64,000 bases of DNA from Lewinellaceae bacterium (lineage in GTDB: Bacteria > Bacteroidota > Bacteroidia > Chitinophagales > Saprospiraceae): positions 587,444-651,443 of the forward strand of contig JACJYE010000002.1 in the NCBI GenBank assembly GCA_020636255.1. The letters are read 5' to 3'. Below the pieces are notes generated by a model. That model was not told where the DNA came from. It did not search any database and saw nothing but the letters and a program-made list of their open reading frames with translations. How positions within the stretch are numbered: the first letter of the stretch is position 1; the number at the start of each line of letters is the position of its first letter. A program made the translations under genes and the position numbers. This document shows, piece by piece, positions 25,390 through 34,702 of this stretch.

Positions 25390-27582
25390 CTACCTCGCGC
25401 CGGGCGGGCAGTGGGTGCGCAGAAACTCGGTGGCCATAGTAGACAAGTGCATCATGGTGCCCTCACCCTCTCTCATGCCATGCGAACGCCCGGGGTAGGC
25501 CATGTACTGGAACTGCTTGTTGTATTTCACCAGTTCGTTCACCAGCATCTCTGAATTCTGAAAGTGCACGTTATCATCATTGGTGCCGTGCACGAGCAGG
25601 AGGCGTCCCTGCAGGTTTTTGGCATAGGTGAGCGCTGCACCGGCCTCATAATCCTCCATATTCTCCTGGGGCAGGCCCATATAGCGCTCAGTATAGATGT
25701 TATCGTACAACAGCGAGCTGGTGACGGGAGCTATGGCCACGCCTACCTTGTATATCTCCGGGTACTGGAACATCAGGTTGAGGGTAGAAGAGCCGCCGCC
25801 GCTCCAACCCCAGACTGCCACCCGGCTGGTGTCCATATAGGGTGCTTTCAGGATCTCCCTGGCGGCCATCGCCTGGTCCCTGATGTTGGCCTGGCCAATG
25901 TTTCGATAGATAGCCTTGCGCCAGGCGCGCCCCTTAGGTGCGGGCGTCCCCCTGTTGTCGATGCTGATATTGATGTAACCGTCGGCCGCCATGTCGCCGG
26001 CATAGAGGAAATCGCGGTAGGGCTGCCAGCTGTCCTTGACCGTTGCGGCTGCGGGCTCGCCGTATACCTGGAATACGACGGGGTACTTCTTGGTGGGGTC
26101 AAAGTCGCTGGGTTTAGCCATCCAGGCGTCCATGGTGATGCCCTCTTCGGTCGTCACCGTGAAATATTCCAATCTGGACTTATCCTTACCCGAAGCGTCG
26201 TAGGCCTGCTTCACATCTTTCTGGCCGGCCAGAGGCACGTGGTTCGGCAGGTTCACCCAACTGACTACAGGGCGGGTGAAGTAGTTGGAAAAGCGATATC
26301 GCGCGTACTGTCCGTTCGGAGAAATATAGTATAGGTGCGTACCTGGCAGTTCAGCCGGCGACACCATTTTAGGCTCGCCTTTGCCATTGAGCGATACGCT
26401 GTACAGGTAAAACTGGGTAGCCTTATCAGGAGGGCTTGACTGGTAGTAAATGAGCCCGTGCTTTTCGTCGATACAGCTGAGAGACATCATGTCGTGATCG
26501 CCTTTGGTGAGCAGGGTTTCCTTCTTACCGTCGCGCGAAATGAGGTAAATATGCCTCCAGCCGTCTTTTTCACTGACCCAGATGAAGTCCTTGCCGCCAT
26601 TTACCCAATCCCAGCCGGGCATATTATCGTCCCACTCGCCTTTGGTGGCGACCCAGGCGTCGTCCTGCTCCTGATAGATCAGGCGGGCCTCACCATTAGC
26701 GGGGCTGCAGAGGAAGAGCCTGCTTTCGTTCTGCTTCCGGTTCAGCTGCTGGAGTATGACCTCCCGCCCGTCGGGCGTCCATTCCATACGCGGGATGTAG
26801 TGCTCCTGCGGGTCGCCCGGCGGCTGCATCCAGGTTGTAAAACCACTGGCCACATTCACCACACCGATGCGGGCGGGCGAAGGCGGGTCGCCGGCTTTGG
26901 GGTATTCTACCGGGATGATGCGGCTGTACACCGAGTCGGTATTATTTACCATATAAAAATCGCGGATCTTATTGGCATCGACCTGCCAGTATGCGATGGA
27001 TTTGCTGTCGGGCGACCAGCGGAAGCCGTCGCGGCAGAAGAACTCTTCCTCATATACCCAGTCGAAAGTACCGTTGATCAGCTTGGGCAGGCCCTTGCTG
27101 TCGGTGAGCTTCTTAATGCTGCCATTGGCCAGGTTCTCCACATATACGTTGTGTTCGCTGACGTAGGCCGCCTGGCTGCCGTCGGGCGAGATCTTGGCGA
27201 ACATCAGGGACGCTGCAGGCAGGCCTTTGCCGAGCTGGCGCAGCGCATTGCTTTTCAGGTTCAGCACCCAGTAATCGCCACGGGTATTGTAACGCCATAC
27301 ACGCTGGCTATTGGTATAGACGAGCAGTTGGCCACCGTCTTCACTCAATGCCATATCTTCAACTTCCAGGGAAGCGCTGGCGCCGGCAGGCGTGAGCTGT
27401 TTTTCACTCACAAATTCCGTTTTTTCGAGCGAAGGGAGCTTGAACTGGACGATGGCGCCTCCTTCGGCATCATAATAGCTGTTGCCATCCGGCGCCCAAA
27501 GCATGCCCTGAGCTATGGCAGCAACGGTAATGAACAGGAAAAAGCAGAGTGACAGGAAACGGTTCAGGTGATTATCCATCAT
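25390..27582 (-). CDS. S9B dipeptidyl-peptidase IV-type prolyl oligopeptidase
   Basis: The 730-residue product has a signal peptide (NRFLSLCFFLFITVAAIAQ), an eight-bladed DPPIV N-terminal propeller with the substrate-anchoring double-Glu motif DWVYEEEFF, and a C-terminal alpha/beta hydrolase. The catalytic triad is visible: Ser in GWSGGGSS (about 593), Asp in HGTNDDNVHF (about 668) and His in PGRSHGM (about 698). It should remove Xaa-Pro dipeptides in the periplasm, feeding peptide uptake. An ATG at 27672 would overlap the upstream gene and is rejected in favour of 27582. Confidence 0.93.
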   Translation of the reverse strand: MMDNHLNRFLSLCFFLFITVAAIAQGMLWAPDGNSYYDAEGGAIVQFKLPSLEKTEFVSEKQLTPAGASASLEVEDMALSEDGGQLLVYTNSQRVWRYNTRGDYWVLNLKSNALRQLGKGLPAASLMFAKISPDGSQAAYVSEHNVYVENLANGSIKKLTDSKGLPKLINGTFDWVYEEEFFCRDGFRWSPDSKSIAYWQVDANKIRDFYMVNNTDSVYSRIIPVEYPKAGDPPSPARIGVVNVASGFTTWMQPPGDPQEHYIPRMEWTPDGREVILQQLNRKQNESRLFLCSPANGEARLIYQEQDDAWVATKGEWDDNMPGWDWVNGGKDFIWVSEKDGWRHIYLISRDGKKETLLTKGDHDMMSLSCIDEKHGLIYYQSSPPDKATQFYLYSVSLNGKGEPKMVSPAELPGTHLYYISPNGQYARYRFSNYFTRPVVSWVNLPNHVPLAGQKDVKQAYDASGKDKSRLEYFTVTTEEGITMDAWMAKPSDFDPTKKYPVVFQVYGEPAAATVKDSWQPYRDFLYAGDMAADGYINISIDNRGTPAPKGRAWRKAIYRNIGQANIRDQAMAAREILKAPYMDTSRVAVWGWSGGGSSTLNLMFQYPEIYKVGVAIAPVTSSLLYDNIYTERYMGLPQENMEDYEAGAALTYAKNLQGRLLLVHGTNDDNVHFQNSEMLVNELVKYNKQFQYMAYPGRSHGMREGEGTMMHLSTMATEFLRTHCPPGAR

Positions 27583-27655
27583 AAGGTTAAATTTGGAAGG
27601 CTTTTGAAGTGAGGCTAAAGTACGGTTTTTTTTGTCTTTAGCCTCACTCAATGTA

Positions 27656-28939
27656 TCACCCGAGCAGTTCAATTTCCATCAGCGCATAACCGATCAATAG
27701 CTGCCCCTGAGCTTCGGACAAAATGCCGGCCGACATCAGGCCTTGCACATGCTGGATCAGGCTGTTGAGCATGCTGATGGCCACACTGGCCTTTCCCTGA
27801 TCTATCTTGCGTTCAATGTTGTTGATCTGAGGGAGCAGCCCGTTGCCGTTGGGGCCGTTCAGTACGCTATCGCCAATAAGCTCCAGAACGGCTTCACGCA
27901 GAGCTTCCAACGGGTCGCATATCCCGGCAGAAGTAGCGCAGAATTCATCCCAATCGGGCAGGTTGTTGCCGAAGGTGGTAACTTGTTGCCCACACAGGTT
28001 CTTCATATCGGGGGGATAACAGCCGCTGAGCTGGTTGTTGTGCAGATAGAGCAGGTACAGCCCTGGCAACTCCCCGAAGCCTGCAGGGATATTTCCGGTA
28101 AGTTGATTGTTCTCAAGTTTCAGCCATTCGAGTCGGGCCAGATTGCCTATCTCCGCGGGGATACTGCCACTCAACTGATTCTGTTCCAATTCTGCGTAAA
28201 CCAGGTTGGACAGATTACAGAACGCCCCCGGTATTGGGCCGCTCAATTGATTGACCTGCAACCAAAGGTCTTCCAGTTTGGCCAGGCTGCCAATTTCAGG
28301 CGGAATGCTGCCGCTGAGCTGGTTGCCATGCAGCCTTAACACCTGTAGGTTGGATAATTGGCCTATCTCCGGAGGGATGCTACCTGACAGTTGGTTGTCG
28401 TCAAGAAAGAGCCCGGACAAGCCGGGCAAGCCGCACAGCGTTGTTGGAATTGAGCCGCTCAATGCATTGAAAGAAAGGTTGAGGTTCTCTAACTGCGTCA
28501 GGCCTCCCAATTCAGGAGGGATATTTCCACTGAGCTGGTTATTATGCAGCGCCAGTTGCCGAAGATGAACCAGATCCCCGATCAAAGCTGGTATCGTACC
28601 GTCCAGGTTGTTATTTTCCAGTAACAGCAATTCCACCTTTCCCTGCGAGCAGTGCACGCCGTCCCAGGAATTCATACAGGGGTCGCCATTACCCCAGTTA
28701 TTATGGTTTGTCCAGTGATCGCCATCGGTAGCATTGTAGAGTGCCATCAGCGCTGCCCGTTCTTCAGGTGTAGTGGGGGTGGAAGGATCGTTGCGGAATT
28801 CAAGGTGAGGGGCTGGTACCGTAATCGTCGTTTGTTTTTCAGGGTAAGAGACGGAGTCAAGGGCTTCGTCTTTGATGCAGCTTACGGCCAGCGCGGCCAA
28901 CACCATGGCTGCCACCGGCCAAATCAAAACCCTTTTCAT
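27656..28939 (-). CDS. plant-type leucine-rich-repeat lipoprotein with FIMAH-like C-terminus
   Basis: The 427-residue protein has a lipoprotein signal (VLAALAVSC), then an LRRNT_2-like cap (ERAALMALYNATDGDHW, WGNGDPCMNSWDGVHC) and nine 24-residue repeats of the plant-specific type (LxxLxLxxNQLSGxIPxEIGxL), about residues 105-325. The tail, IERKIDQGKASVAISMLN and SLIQHVQGLMSAGILSEA, fits the FIMAH domain seen at the end of secreted Bacteroidota and Gram-positive proteins. It is probably a surface ligand-binding protein. It precedes the DPP-IV-type gene with a 73-bp gap on the same strand. Confidence 0.9.
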   Translation of the reverse strand: MKRVLIWPVAAMVLAALAVSCIKDEALDSVSYPEKQTTITVPAPHLEFRNDPSTPTTPEERAALMALYNATDGDHWTNHNNWGNGDPCMNSWDGVHCSQGKVELLLLENNNLDGTIPALIGDLVHLRQLALHNNQLSGNIPPELGGLTQLENLNLSFNALSGSIPTTLCGLPGLSGLFLDDNQLSGSIPPEIGQLSNLQVLRLHGNQLSGSIPPEIGSLAKLEDLWLQVNQLSGPIPGAFCNLSNLVYAELEQNQLSGSIPAEIGNLARLEWLKLENNQLTGNIPAGFGELPGLYLLYLHNNQLSGCYPPDMKNLCGQQVTTFGNNLPDWDEFCATSAGICDPLEALREAVLELIGDSVLNGPNGNGLLPQINNIERKIDQGKASVAISMLNSLIQHVQGLMSAGILSEAQGQLLIGYALMEIELLG

Positions 28940-29073
28940 AATTTGATCGTTTTCAAATTTGCTTGGAGTTAATGCTTATTTTTGAAACTGTCAATGAGCG
29001 AAGTCATTCATATACCCACCTAGCCCTTGCCCTGTATAACTGGAGCACCCGGGCGATAAACCAGACATAACCA

Positions 29074-29601
29074 ATGAGCGCATCCGCAGAAATGCCCTAC
29101 TTCATCAAACCCTCCCTCAACCTCAGCGAAGCCGATAAGCGGGAAGCCTATGAACAGGCCGTACAGGCCATAGAGGCCAACCTGGAAGGCGAAGAGGATA
29201 CCACCCTGAAAATGGCCACCATCAACTGCCTGCTGAAGACCTACCTTCCCTATTATTACTGGGTGGGTTTTTATCTGAAAAGCGGCCCGGGGCGCCTGTC
29301 GGTAGGGCCCTACCAGGGCACGCTCGGCTGCCTGCATATCGATTTTTCCAAAGGCGTATGCGGCAAAGCCGCGCGGGAGCAAAAAACGCAGCTCGTATCG
29401 GATACCCACGCCCTCGAGCAGGAAAGCGAACACATCGCCTGCGACCCCAACTCCCGCTCCGAGATCGTCGTGCCCGTCCTGAACCCCGCAGGCGAGCTCA
29501 TCGCCGTTTTCGATGTCGACAGCACCCTTGAGAACTCCTTCAATGAGGTAGACCAGCAATACCTGGAGCTTATGCTGCACCGGGTTTTCGGCCTCGAATG
29601 A
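29074..29601 (+). CDS. msrC: GAF-domain free methionine-(R)-sulfoxide reductase
   Basis: The 175-residue GAF protein keeps the three Cys of the fRMsr family: C86 in GTLGCLHI, C96 in GVCGKAA, and C123 in HIACDPNSRSEIVVP. In the family these reduce free methionine-R-sulfoxide through a sulfenic acid and disulfide relay with thioredoxin. WVGFYL and GELIAVFDVDS are also conserved. It is cytoplasmic. The N-terminal extension of about 20 residues is slightly longer than in the E. coli enzyme. Confidence 0.92.
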   Translation: MSASAEMPYFIKPSLNLSEADKREAYEQAVQAIEANLEGEEDTTLKMATINCLLKTYLPYYYWVGFYLKSGPGRLSVGPYQGTLGCLHIDFSKGVCGKAAREQKTQLVSDTHALEQESEHIACDPNSRSEIVVPVLNPAGELIAVFDVDSTLENSFNEVDQQYLELMLHRVFGLE

Positions 29602-29723
29602 AACAGCAGCCCGGCAACCCAATGCGCCGGACGCCTGGCAAACCTTTTTTCCGTATATTGGCCCTAGACGATACCGACAACTACGGGTAACGATCAACCG
29701 ATAACGAACAACAAATAACCCCA

Positions 29724-30680
29724 ATGGATATCAACCACTTCAAAGCCCAGATCGAGAGCATCCGCGGGCTCATTGCCGAAAGCCGCATACCGGAAGCCAT
29801 ACAATCGTTCATCGCTTTGGCCAAAACGGCCGGCAAGCCGGAACTGCGCGACGAGCTGATCTCCATCAGCGCGCAGCAGCGCAAGCTCGAAACCGACACC
29901 CGCAAATACATCTCCGATGCTTCGGAGATCGAAATGCGGCAGAACAGGCTGCTGGGCCACCTGCTGGACCTGTTGTCCGATGTAGAAAGCGGGCAATGGG
30001 TGGAGGAAGACAGCGATACGCACAGCACGCCACGCAGCAGGGCAGAAAAACCGCAAAAAAAGGCTTTCCCCATTTCTCTGGTGCTCCTGCTGGCCGCACT
30101 GGCCATTGCCACGGCCTTTCTGCTCTATCACTTTTCGGGCCGGAAACCCAATACCCCGGCAAACAAGCCTGACGCCTGCCTGGCGCTAAAGCGGGAAGCC
30201 AGCGAACGCAACAGGCTCGGCGATTACGACGCCGCCCTGAAATTGCTGAACAAAGCCCTGGAAAGCTGTGATGACAAACAGGAAGTAGAGGATCTCATTT
30301 CCAGGGTCAAGCAGCGGATGGAAGAGCACCCTGCCCGGCCTGATGAACAGCAACAGCCTCATGGGCCCCGCGTCACTGCCATCCGCCTGCAGGCCGGGCC
30401 GGCAGATTTTAGCGGCGACTGCCCGCAGGAGATCGTCTTCCTGGGCCGGATCACGGCCGACGGCCCCGGCACGGTGTCGTATCGCTTCATGCGCAGCGAT
30501 GGCGCACAGGGGCCAATCCAACAACTGACATTCAAGGGCGCCGGCACCGAACCCGTGCGCACAACCTGGCGCCTGGGTGCTTCGGGCAAGGTTTACAACC
30601 GGTACTGGCAGGTGCTGAAAGTACTGGAGCCCAACGAAATGGAATCCAACAAAGCCTATTTCAACCTGAAGTGCCGGTAA
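29724..30680 (+). CDS. EAD11-like adaptor with membrane helix and C-terminal beta domain
   Basis: The 318-residue protein has an N-terminal helical domain (1-90) of the pattern IESIRGLIAESRIPEAIQ, ELRDELISISAQQRKLETD, NRLLGHLLDLLSDVE, matching effector-associated domain 11 of bacterial conflict systems. A membrane helix (about 114-137) follows, then a short TPR-like hairpin (CLALKREASERNRLGDYDAA), a Pro/Gln linker and an Ig-like beta domain (VSYRFMRSDGAQGPIQQLTF). The topology puts EAD11 in the cytoplasm and the beta domain outside. EADs recruit effectors such as caspase-like peptidases through homotypic contacts; no such partner is seen in the window. The EAD11 call is from pattern. Confidence 0.72.
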   Translation: MDINHFKAQIESIRGLIAESRIPEAIQSFIALAKTAGKPELRDELISISAQQRKLETDTRKYISDASEIEMRQNRLLGHLLDLLSDVESGQWVEEDSDTHSTPRSRAEKPQKKAFPISLVLLLAALAIATAFLLYHFSGRKPNTPANKPDACLALKREASERNRLGDYDAALKLLNKALESCDDKQEVEDLISRVKQRMEEHPARPDEQQQPHGPRVTAIRLQAGPADFSGDCPQEIVFLGRITADGPGTVSYRFMRSDGAQGPIQQLTFKGAGTEPVRTTWRLGASGKVYNRYWQVLKVLEPNEMESNKAYFNLKCR

Positions 30681-30740
30681 CATGAGAACTGCCGATTGTG
30701 GAACAGGCAGCATACTACCATCAAACAAAACTGGACTTTC

Positions 30741-32273
30741 ATGAAGCGGATACCTTTTTTCCAAACTTTCCTTTTTCTGCTCATCGCACATTTTGCCATT
30801 GCCCAGGCCGCCGCGCCCCTACCGGCTTTTGTCACCGACAGCCTCGACAGCTACGTAAAGCTTGCATTGGAACGATGGCAAATACCGGGCGTTGCCGTAG
30901 GCATCGTCAAGGACGGGCAATTGGTAGTGGCCAAAGGCTACGGCCTGCGCGAGTTGGGCCAAGCGGACAAAGTGGACGAGAACACTCTGTTCATGATCGC
31001 TTCCAATACCAAGGCCTTTACCGCTACCGCGCTGGCCATGCTCGAGCAGGACAGCCTCTGTTCGCTTGACGACCGCGTGAAGCGCTGGCTGCCCGAATTC
31101 AGGATGAAAGACCCCTGGGTAACCGACAATGCCATTCTGACGGACCTCCTCTGCCACCGCATGGGGCTGGAAACCTTTCAGGGTGATTTCATGTATTTCG
31201 ATTCAGGCCTGACGTCGGCGCAGGTTGTCGAAAAGTTCGGAAAAATAACGCCCTTGTACGATTTCCGCACCAGGTGGGGCTATTGCAATGCCGCTTTCCT
31301 GCTGGCCGGCGAGTGTATCCAGCGGATCAGTGGCGACAGCTGGGCGGCCACGCTGCGCAAGCGCATCTTCGAACCGCTGGAGATGAACCGCACCCTGGCA
31401 CTGGCCACCGAGATCAACGGGGCCACCAACCGCGCAAGTGCACATACTATATACGACGGCAAGCTAATGGCGATCCCTTACGGCGAGCTGGACGCCATCG
31501 CTCCGGCGGGCTCCATTTCCTCTTCCATTGAAGACATGAGCCACTGGCTGATCGCTCAGTTGGGCGGAGGCATGTACAAGGGCAAAGAGGTGATCCCGGC
31601 GGCGGCCATCAGCCGCACCCGCCAGCCACAGTCTATCATGGGCAGGCGAGGGCATCCTTTCAACACCTCTCATTACGGCCTTTACGCCATGGGCTGGCAA
31701 TTGCAGGATTACGAAGGCAAAGAGATCATCTCTCATACGGGCGGCATCGATGGCTTCGTAACGTCGGTGACGCTACTGCCGGAAGAAAAGCTGGGCGTCG
31801 TGGTGCTGACCAATACGGACCAGAATTATTTCTACGAAGCCCTCAAGTGGGAGATCGTCGATGCCTTTCTGGGGCTGCCCTACCGCGATTACAGCAAAGC
31901 CTATTTCGGCTACTATCAGCGCAATACCGAAAACGAGGCCCAGGCGATCCAGGCGCTTCGCGACTCGGTGGCAACCGGGCACGAGCCTTCGCTGCCTGTT
32001 AAAGCCTACGCCGGCCGGTACACCAATGAGATTTACGGCCATATTACGCTGAAACCCGAGGGCAATGGCCTGACAGTCACTTTTGAACACCACCCCAAGC
32101 TGAGCGCCCGCCTGGAGCCCATGGGTGGCAACCGTTTTCTGTGCACCTACAGCAACCCGCTGTATGGTGTAAAAGCATGGCCGTTCGAAACAGAGGCGGG
32201 CAAAGTGAAACGGCTGACGCTCACCGTCAATGATTTTATCGAGTTTACGCCTTACGTTTTTATCAAGGATTGA
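30741..32273 (+). CDS. S12 family serine hydrolase (beta-lactamase/DD-peptidase-like) with DUF3471-type tail
   Basis: The 510-residue product has a signal peptide (MKRIPFFQTFLFLLIAHFAIAQ). The catalytic SxxK is SNTK at about residue 88, the Tyr motif is YCN (GYCNAAF), and the third motif is HTGG. The C-terminal 100 residues (YAGRYTNEIYGHITL, PFETEAGKVKRLTL) form the small beta domain often called DUF3471. It probably acts in the periplasm on peptidoglycan or D-amino peptides, or as an esterase. The frame opens upstream at 30696, but the signal peptide fixes the start at 30741. Confidence 0.92.
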   Translation: MKRIPFFQTFLFLLIAHFAIAQAAAPLPAFVTDSLDSYVKLALERWQIPGVAVGIVKDGQLVVAKGYGLRELGQADKVDENTLFMIASNTKAFTATALAMLEQDSLCSLDDRVKRWLPEFRMKDPWVTDNAILTDLLCHRMGLETFQGDFMYFDSGLTSAQVVEKFGKITPLYDFRTRWGYCNAAFLLAGECIQRISGDSWAATLRKRIFEPLEMNRTLALATEINGATNRASAHTIYDGKLMAIPYGELDAIAPAGSISSSIEDMSHWLIAQLGGGMYKGKEVIPAAAISRTRQPQSIMGRRGHPFNTSHYGLYAMGWQLQDYEGKEIISHTGGIDGFVTSVTLLPEEKLGVVVLTNTDQNYFYEALKWEIVDAFLGLPYRDYSKAYFGYYQRNTENEAQAIQALRDSVATGHEPSLPVKAYAGRYTNEIYGHITLKPEGNGLTVTFEHHPKLSARLEPMGGNRFLCTYSNPLYGVKAWPFETEAGKVKRLTLTVNDFIEFTPYVFIKD

Positions 32274-32449
32274 CCTGGTTGCAAACCCAGCGTTCACCCC
32301 CTCCCCCAGCCAACCCACCTGCCCGCCTGGCACCGGGTTCCTGGTTCCTGCCCGGGAAACCAGCCCTGAGGTAGCCACGTAAGGAAAAACGGCCGCGCAT
32401 TAGGATAGTACTACTGCACAAAGTATATTGCATGTACAATGCTAAGCCA

Positions 32450-32956
32450 ATGGTAACGACAAAGATCTATTGGATTGAATACGGCAGTATAGGCCCCAAA
32501 CAACTTGGCATGATGGCCCGGCCACGCGGCGAAGACTGGCTCGAAGACGAGATCCGGGGCCTGCAAATGAGAGGCATCAACGCCGTCGTCTCCCTACTCG
32601 AGCACAGCGAAACCGAAGAATTAGGGTTGAGCGATGAAGAAGCATGGTGCCACCGCGTTGGCATTGAATACATCAACTTCCCGATAGAGGATAATAACGT
32701 ACCCCGCAAAGACGAAAGCTTCCTAGGCCTGCTGCATACGCTCCTGCAGAAGATACACAAGGGTGAAAAAGTGGCCATCCACTGCCGGATGGGCATCGGC
32801 CGGGCATCGCTGGTGGTGGCCGGCATGCTGCTGCGCGAAGGCCTGTCGGCCGATGAAGCCTTTAGCCTAATCAGCCGGGAGCGCGAAGTGGAAGTGCCCG
32901 ACACCGAGGAACAGGTAGAATGGATGGAAAAAATGGAGCACTGGTTAAAGCGATAA
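32450..32956 (+). CDS. dual-specificity/tyrosine phosphatase-like protein
   Basis: The 168-residue product has the CX5R P-loop HCRMGIGRAS near residue 113, with the catalytic Cys and Arg in place, and an upstream PIEDNNVP loop that could supply the general-acid Asp. Small bacterial and archaeal DSP-like phosphatases have this size. It is cytoplasmic. An ATG at 32432 adds six residues. The following lipoprotein gene starts 29 bp later. Confidence 0.88.
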   Translation: MVTTKIYWIEYGSIGPKQLGMMARPRGEDWLEDEIRGLQMRGINAVVSLLEHSETEELGLSDEEAWCHRVGIEYINFPIEDNNVPRKDESFLGLLHTLLQKIHKGEKVAIHCRMGIGRASLVVAGMLLREGLSADEAFSLISREREVEVPDTEEQVEWMEKMEHWLKR

Positions 32957-32967
32957 GCCAGGGATCG

Positions 32968-32975
32968 TATATTTG
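32968..32975 (+). promoter_or_regulatory. candidate -7 box
   Basis: TATATTTG matches TAnnTTTG and lies 10 nt before the ATG at 32986, so a transcript from it would be nearly leaderless. No clear TTG -33 element was found. Confidence 0.3.
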
Positions 32976-32985
32976 CCTCCCAAAA

Positions 32986-33558
32986 ATGGAAAAAGTGAAA
33001 AAATACACCCTGATCTTCTCGTCCCTGCTGCTCGTTTTCGCCATTGCCTGCAAACGGGATGCCGCCGATACGGGCGAAACAACGGAAACGGCCACAGCCA
33101 AAGCTGATTCTTTATCTCCTACCGGAAGAATGGCCGTAAGGAGCGGTATGGTGCGGTATGCCAGCCAAAGGGCAGGTTTGCGCTTCAGCTATCCCATAGG
33201 CTCTACCGTGATGGATAATGGCAACACCATCAAGGTAGCCTTCCCGCCTGCCCCCGATAGCCTCTGCACGCCTTCTTCCATGCAGGTCATAGTAGAAGAA
33301 GGTTGTAAGGCGCTCGCCTTTTCCGAAAATGACGGCGTATCGGTAACATCCGATGACGGGAAGGAAAAATTCAACCTTTACGAATACATCAAGGGCTATG
33401 GCCTGCATGATGGAAACGCTTTTTACGCCTATAAGGCCTTACAGGGCGGCAAATGTTTTACCCTCATATTTTTCGGCGACTGCCCCTTGGAAAGGGAAGG
33501 CGTGATGGAGGCAAGCATTGCACATGATATCGTCCGCACTTTTCGGGTAGGCGGTTAA
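32986..33558 (+). CDS. lipoprotein of unknown function
   Basis: The 190-residue protein has a lipobox in LLVFAIACKRDA at about residue 20. A Thr/Glu-rich linker leads to a compact alpha/beta domain (YASQRAGLRFSYPIGSTV, MQVIVEEGC, YAYKALQGGKCFTLIFFGDCPLE) with three Cys. The fold resembles small lipoproteins that sense or bind ligands, but no family is recognised. The ATG at 32986 is chosen; the longer frame from 32920 overlaps the phosphatase gene. Confidence 0.75.
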   Translation: MEKVKKYTLIFSSLLLVFAIACKRDAADTGETTETATAKADSLSPTGRMAVRSGMVRYASQRAGLRFSYPIGSTVMDNGNTIKVAFPPAPDSLCTPSSMQVIVEEGCKALAFSENDGVSVTSDDGKEKFNLYEYIKGYGLHDGNAFYAYKALQGGKCFTLIFFGDCPLEREGVMEASIAHDIVRTFRVGG

Positions 33559-33600
33559 ACCTGATGCTCTTTCCCGGGCTTGCAAAACCTGTCCCGTGCT

Positions 33601-34545
33601 ATGGCTCAGATCACCATTCTAGGCGCCGGCGTTTCCGGCCTTACGACGGGCATCCTGCTCCGTGAAGCCGGCTATCAGGTGCGCATCCTGGCCCGCGAGT
33701 TGCCGGCGCAAACGGTTTCGGCCGTGGCGGCAGCTATCTGGTTCCCCTACGAGGCAGAGCCCGTGGAAATGGCCAACCGCTGGAGCGCGGCCTCATACCT
33801 GGTGTTCCAGGAACTGGCGGGCCTGCCCGGCACTGGCGTTTCGATGGTGGATTTCCTGGTATTATCGGCCGAAGGCCAGGATGATAGTTGGAAGGAAGGC
33901 TTGCCCAAGGGCGCCGTCCGCCAGGCCAGCGCGGAAGAACTGCCGCCGGGTTTCAACCTGGGCTATCTGGCACGGGTGCCCTTGGCGGAAACGCCGGTAT
34001 ACCTCCCTTATCTGCAGGCCCGCTTCCTTCGTAGCGGTGGCGAGCTGGCCATACGGGAAGTACTGGAAGTGGACAGCCTGCTGCAGCAGGGCCATACTGT
34101 GGTCAACTGTACAGGCCTGGGCGCCCGGCAGCTGTTCTCAGACGACAGCCTGTACCCCATCAGAGGGCAGGTGCTGCGGGCTGCCAAAAAAGAGGGGGTG
34201 CGCAGCATGGTGTTCTCAGGGGTAAAAGGACAGCTGGCCTATATCATCGTGCGTAGCACCGACATCGTGCTGGGCGGAACCGACTACAGCCACGACTACC
34301 GGCTCGAACACTCGGAAGAGGACACTCGACTGATCCTCCAGCGATGCCGCGCTTTGGATGCCGCCATCGATACCCCCACCGTGCTGGGAGCTGCCGTCGG
34401 GCTGCGCCCCAAAAGGCCGGCCATCCGTTGCGAACGGGAGGCCGGCCGCAACGTCATCCACAACTATGGCCACGGGGGTGCCGGCTACACCGTATCATGG
34501 GGCTGCGCACAGGAAGTTTTACACCTGATGCAAGCCCGACGATAG
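33601..34545 (+). CDS. D-amino-acid oxidase-like FAD-dependent oxidoreductase
   Basis: The 314-residue product has the FAD-binding Rossmann motif ITILGAGVSGLTTGILL, the DAAO hallmark AAAIWFPY, the segment VVNCTGLGARQLF..DSLYPIRGQ and the C-terminal signature NYGHGGAGYTVSWGCA. DAAO oxidises neutral D-amino acids to 2-oxo acids with release of H2O2; glycine/sarcosine oxidases are close relatives. A cytoplasmic location is likely because no signal is seen. An ATG at 33580 adds seven residues. Confidence 0.9.
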   Translation: MAQITILGAGVSGLTTGILLREAGYQVRILARELPAQTVSAVAAAIWFPYEAEPVEMANRWSAASYLVFQELAGLPGTGVSMVDFLVLSAEGQDDSWKEGLPKGAVRQASAEELPPGFNLGYLARVPLAETPVYLPYLQARFLRSGGELAIREVLEVDSLLQQGHTVVNCTGLGARQLFSDDSLYPIRGQVLRAAKKEGVRSMVFSGVKGQLAYIIVRSTDIVLGGTDYSHDYRLEHSEEDTRLILQRCRALDAAIDTPTVLGAAVGLRPKRPAIRCEREAGRNVIHNYGHGGAGYTVSWGCAQEVLHLMQARR

Positions 34546-34553
34546 GGTGACAA

Positions 34554-34582
34554 GGTGACGCGAGACGGGGTGATTGGGTGAT
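34554..34582. repeat. GGTGA-rich intergenic repeat
   Basis: GGTGAC, GGTGAC, GGTGATT and GGTGATC occur in quick succession after the oxidase gene. A related tract on the other strand lies at 57640-57682. The remaining gap to 34702 also holds two TGCGACGT copies. Confidence 0.4.
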
Positions 34583-34702
34583 CCGGAACACCCGGCCGGG
34601 CGCTTCAGGCCTCTGGCATTTCGTTGCGCCCAACATACCAACATGCGACGTGCTGACGTGCGACGTACTTTTCGATGTTTTAACCCTATAACCTTTCGAC
34701 CA

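Noticed and set aside
26458..27552. Long plus-strand frame opposite the DPP-IV-type gene
   Set aside because: The minus-strand product has a signal peptide, propeller and complete catalytic triad, and the opposite frame has no recognisable motif.
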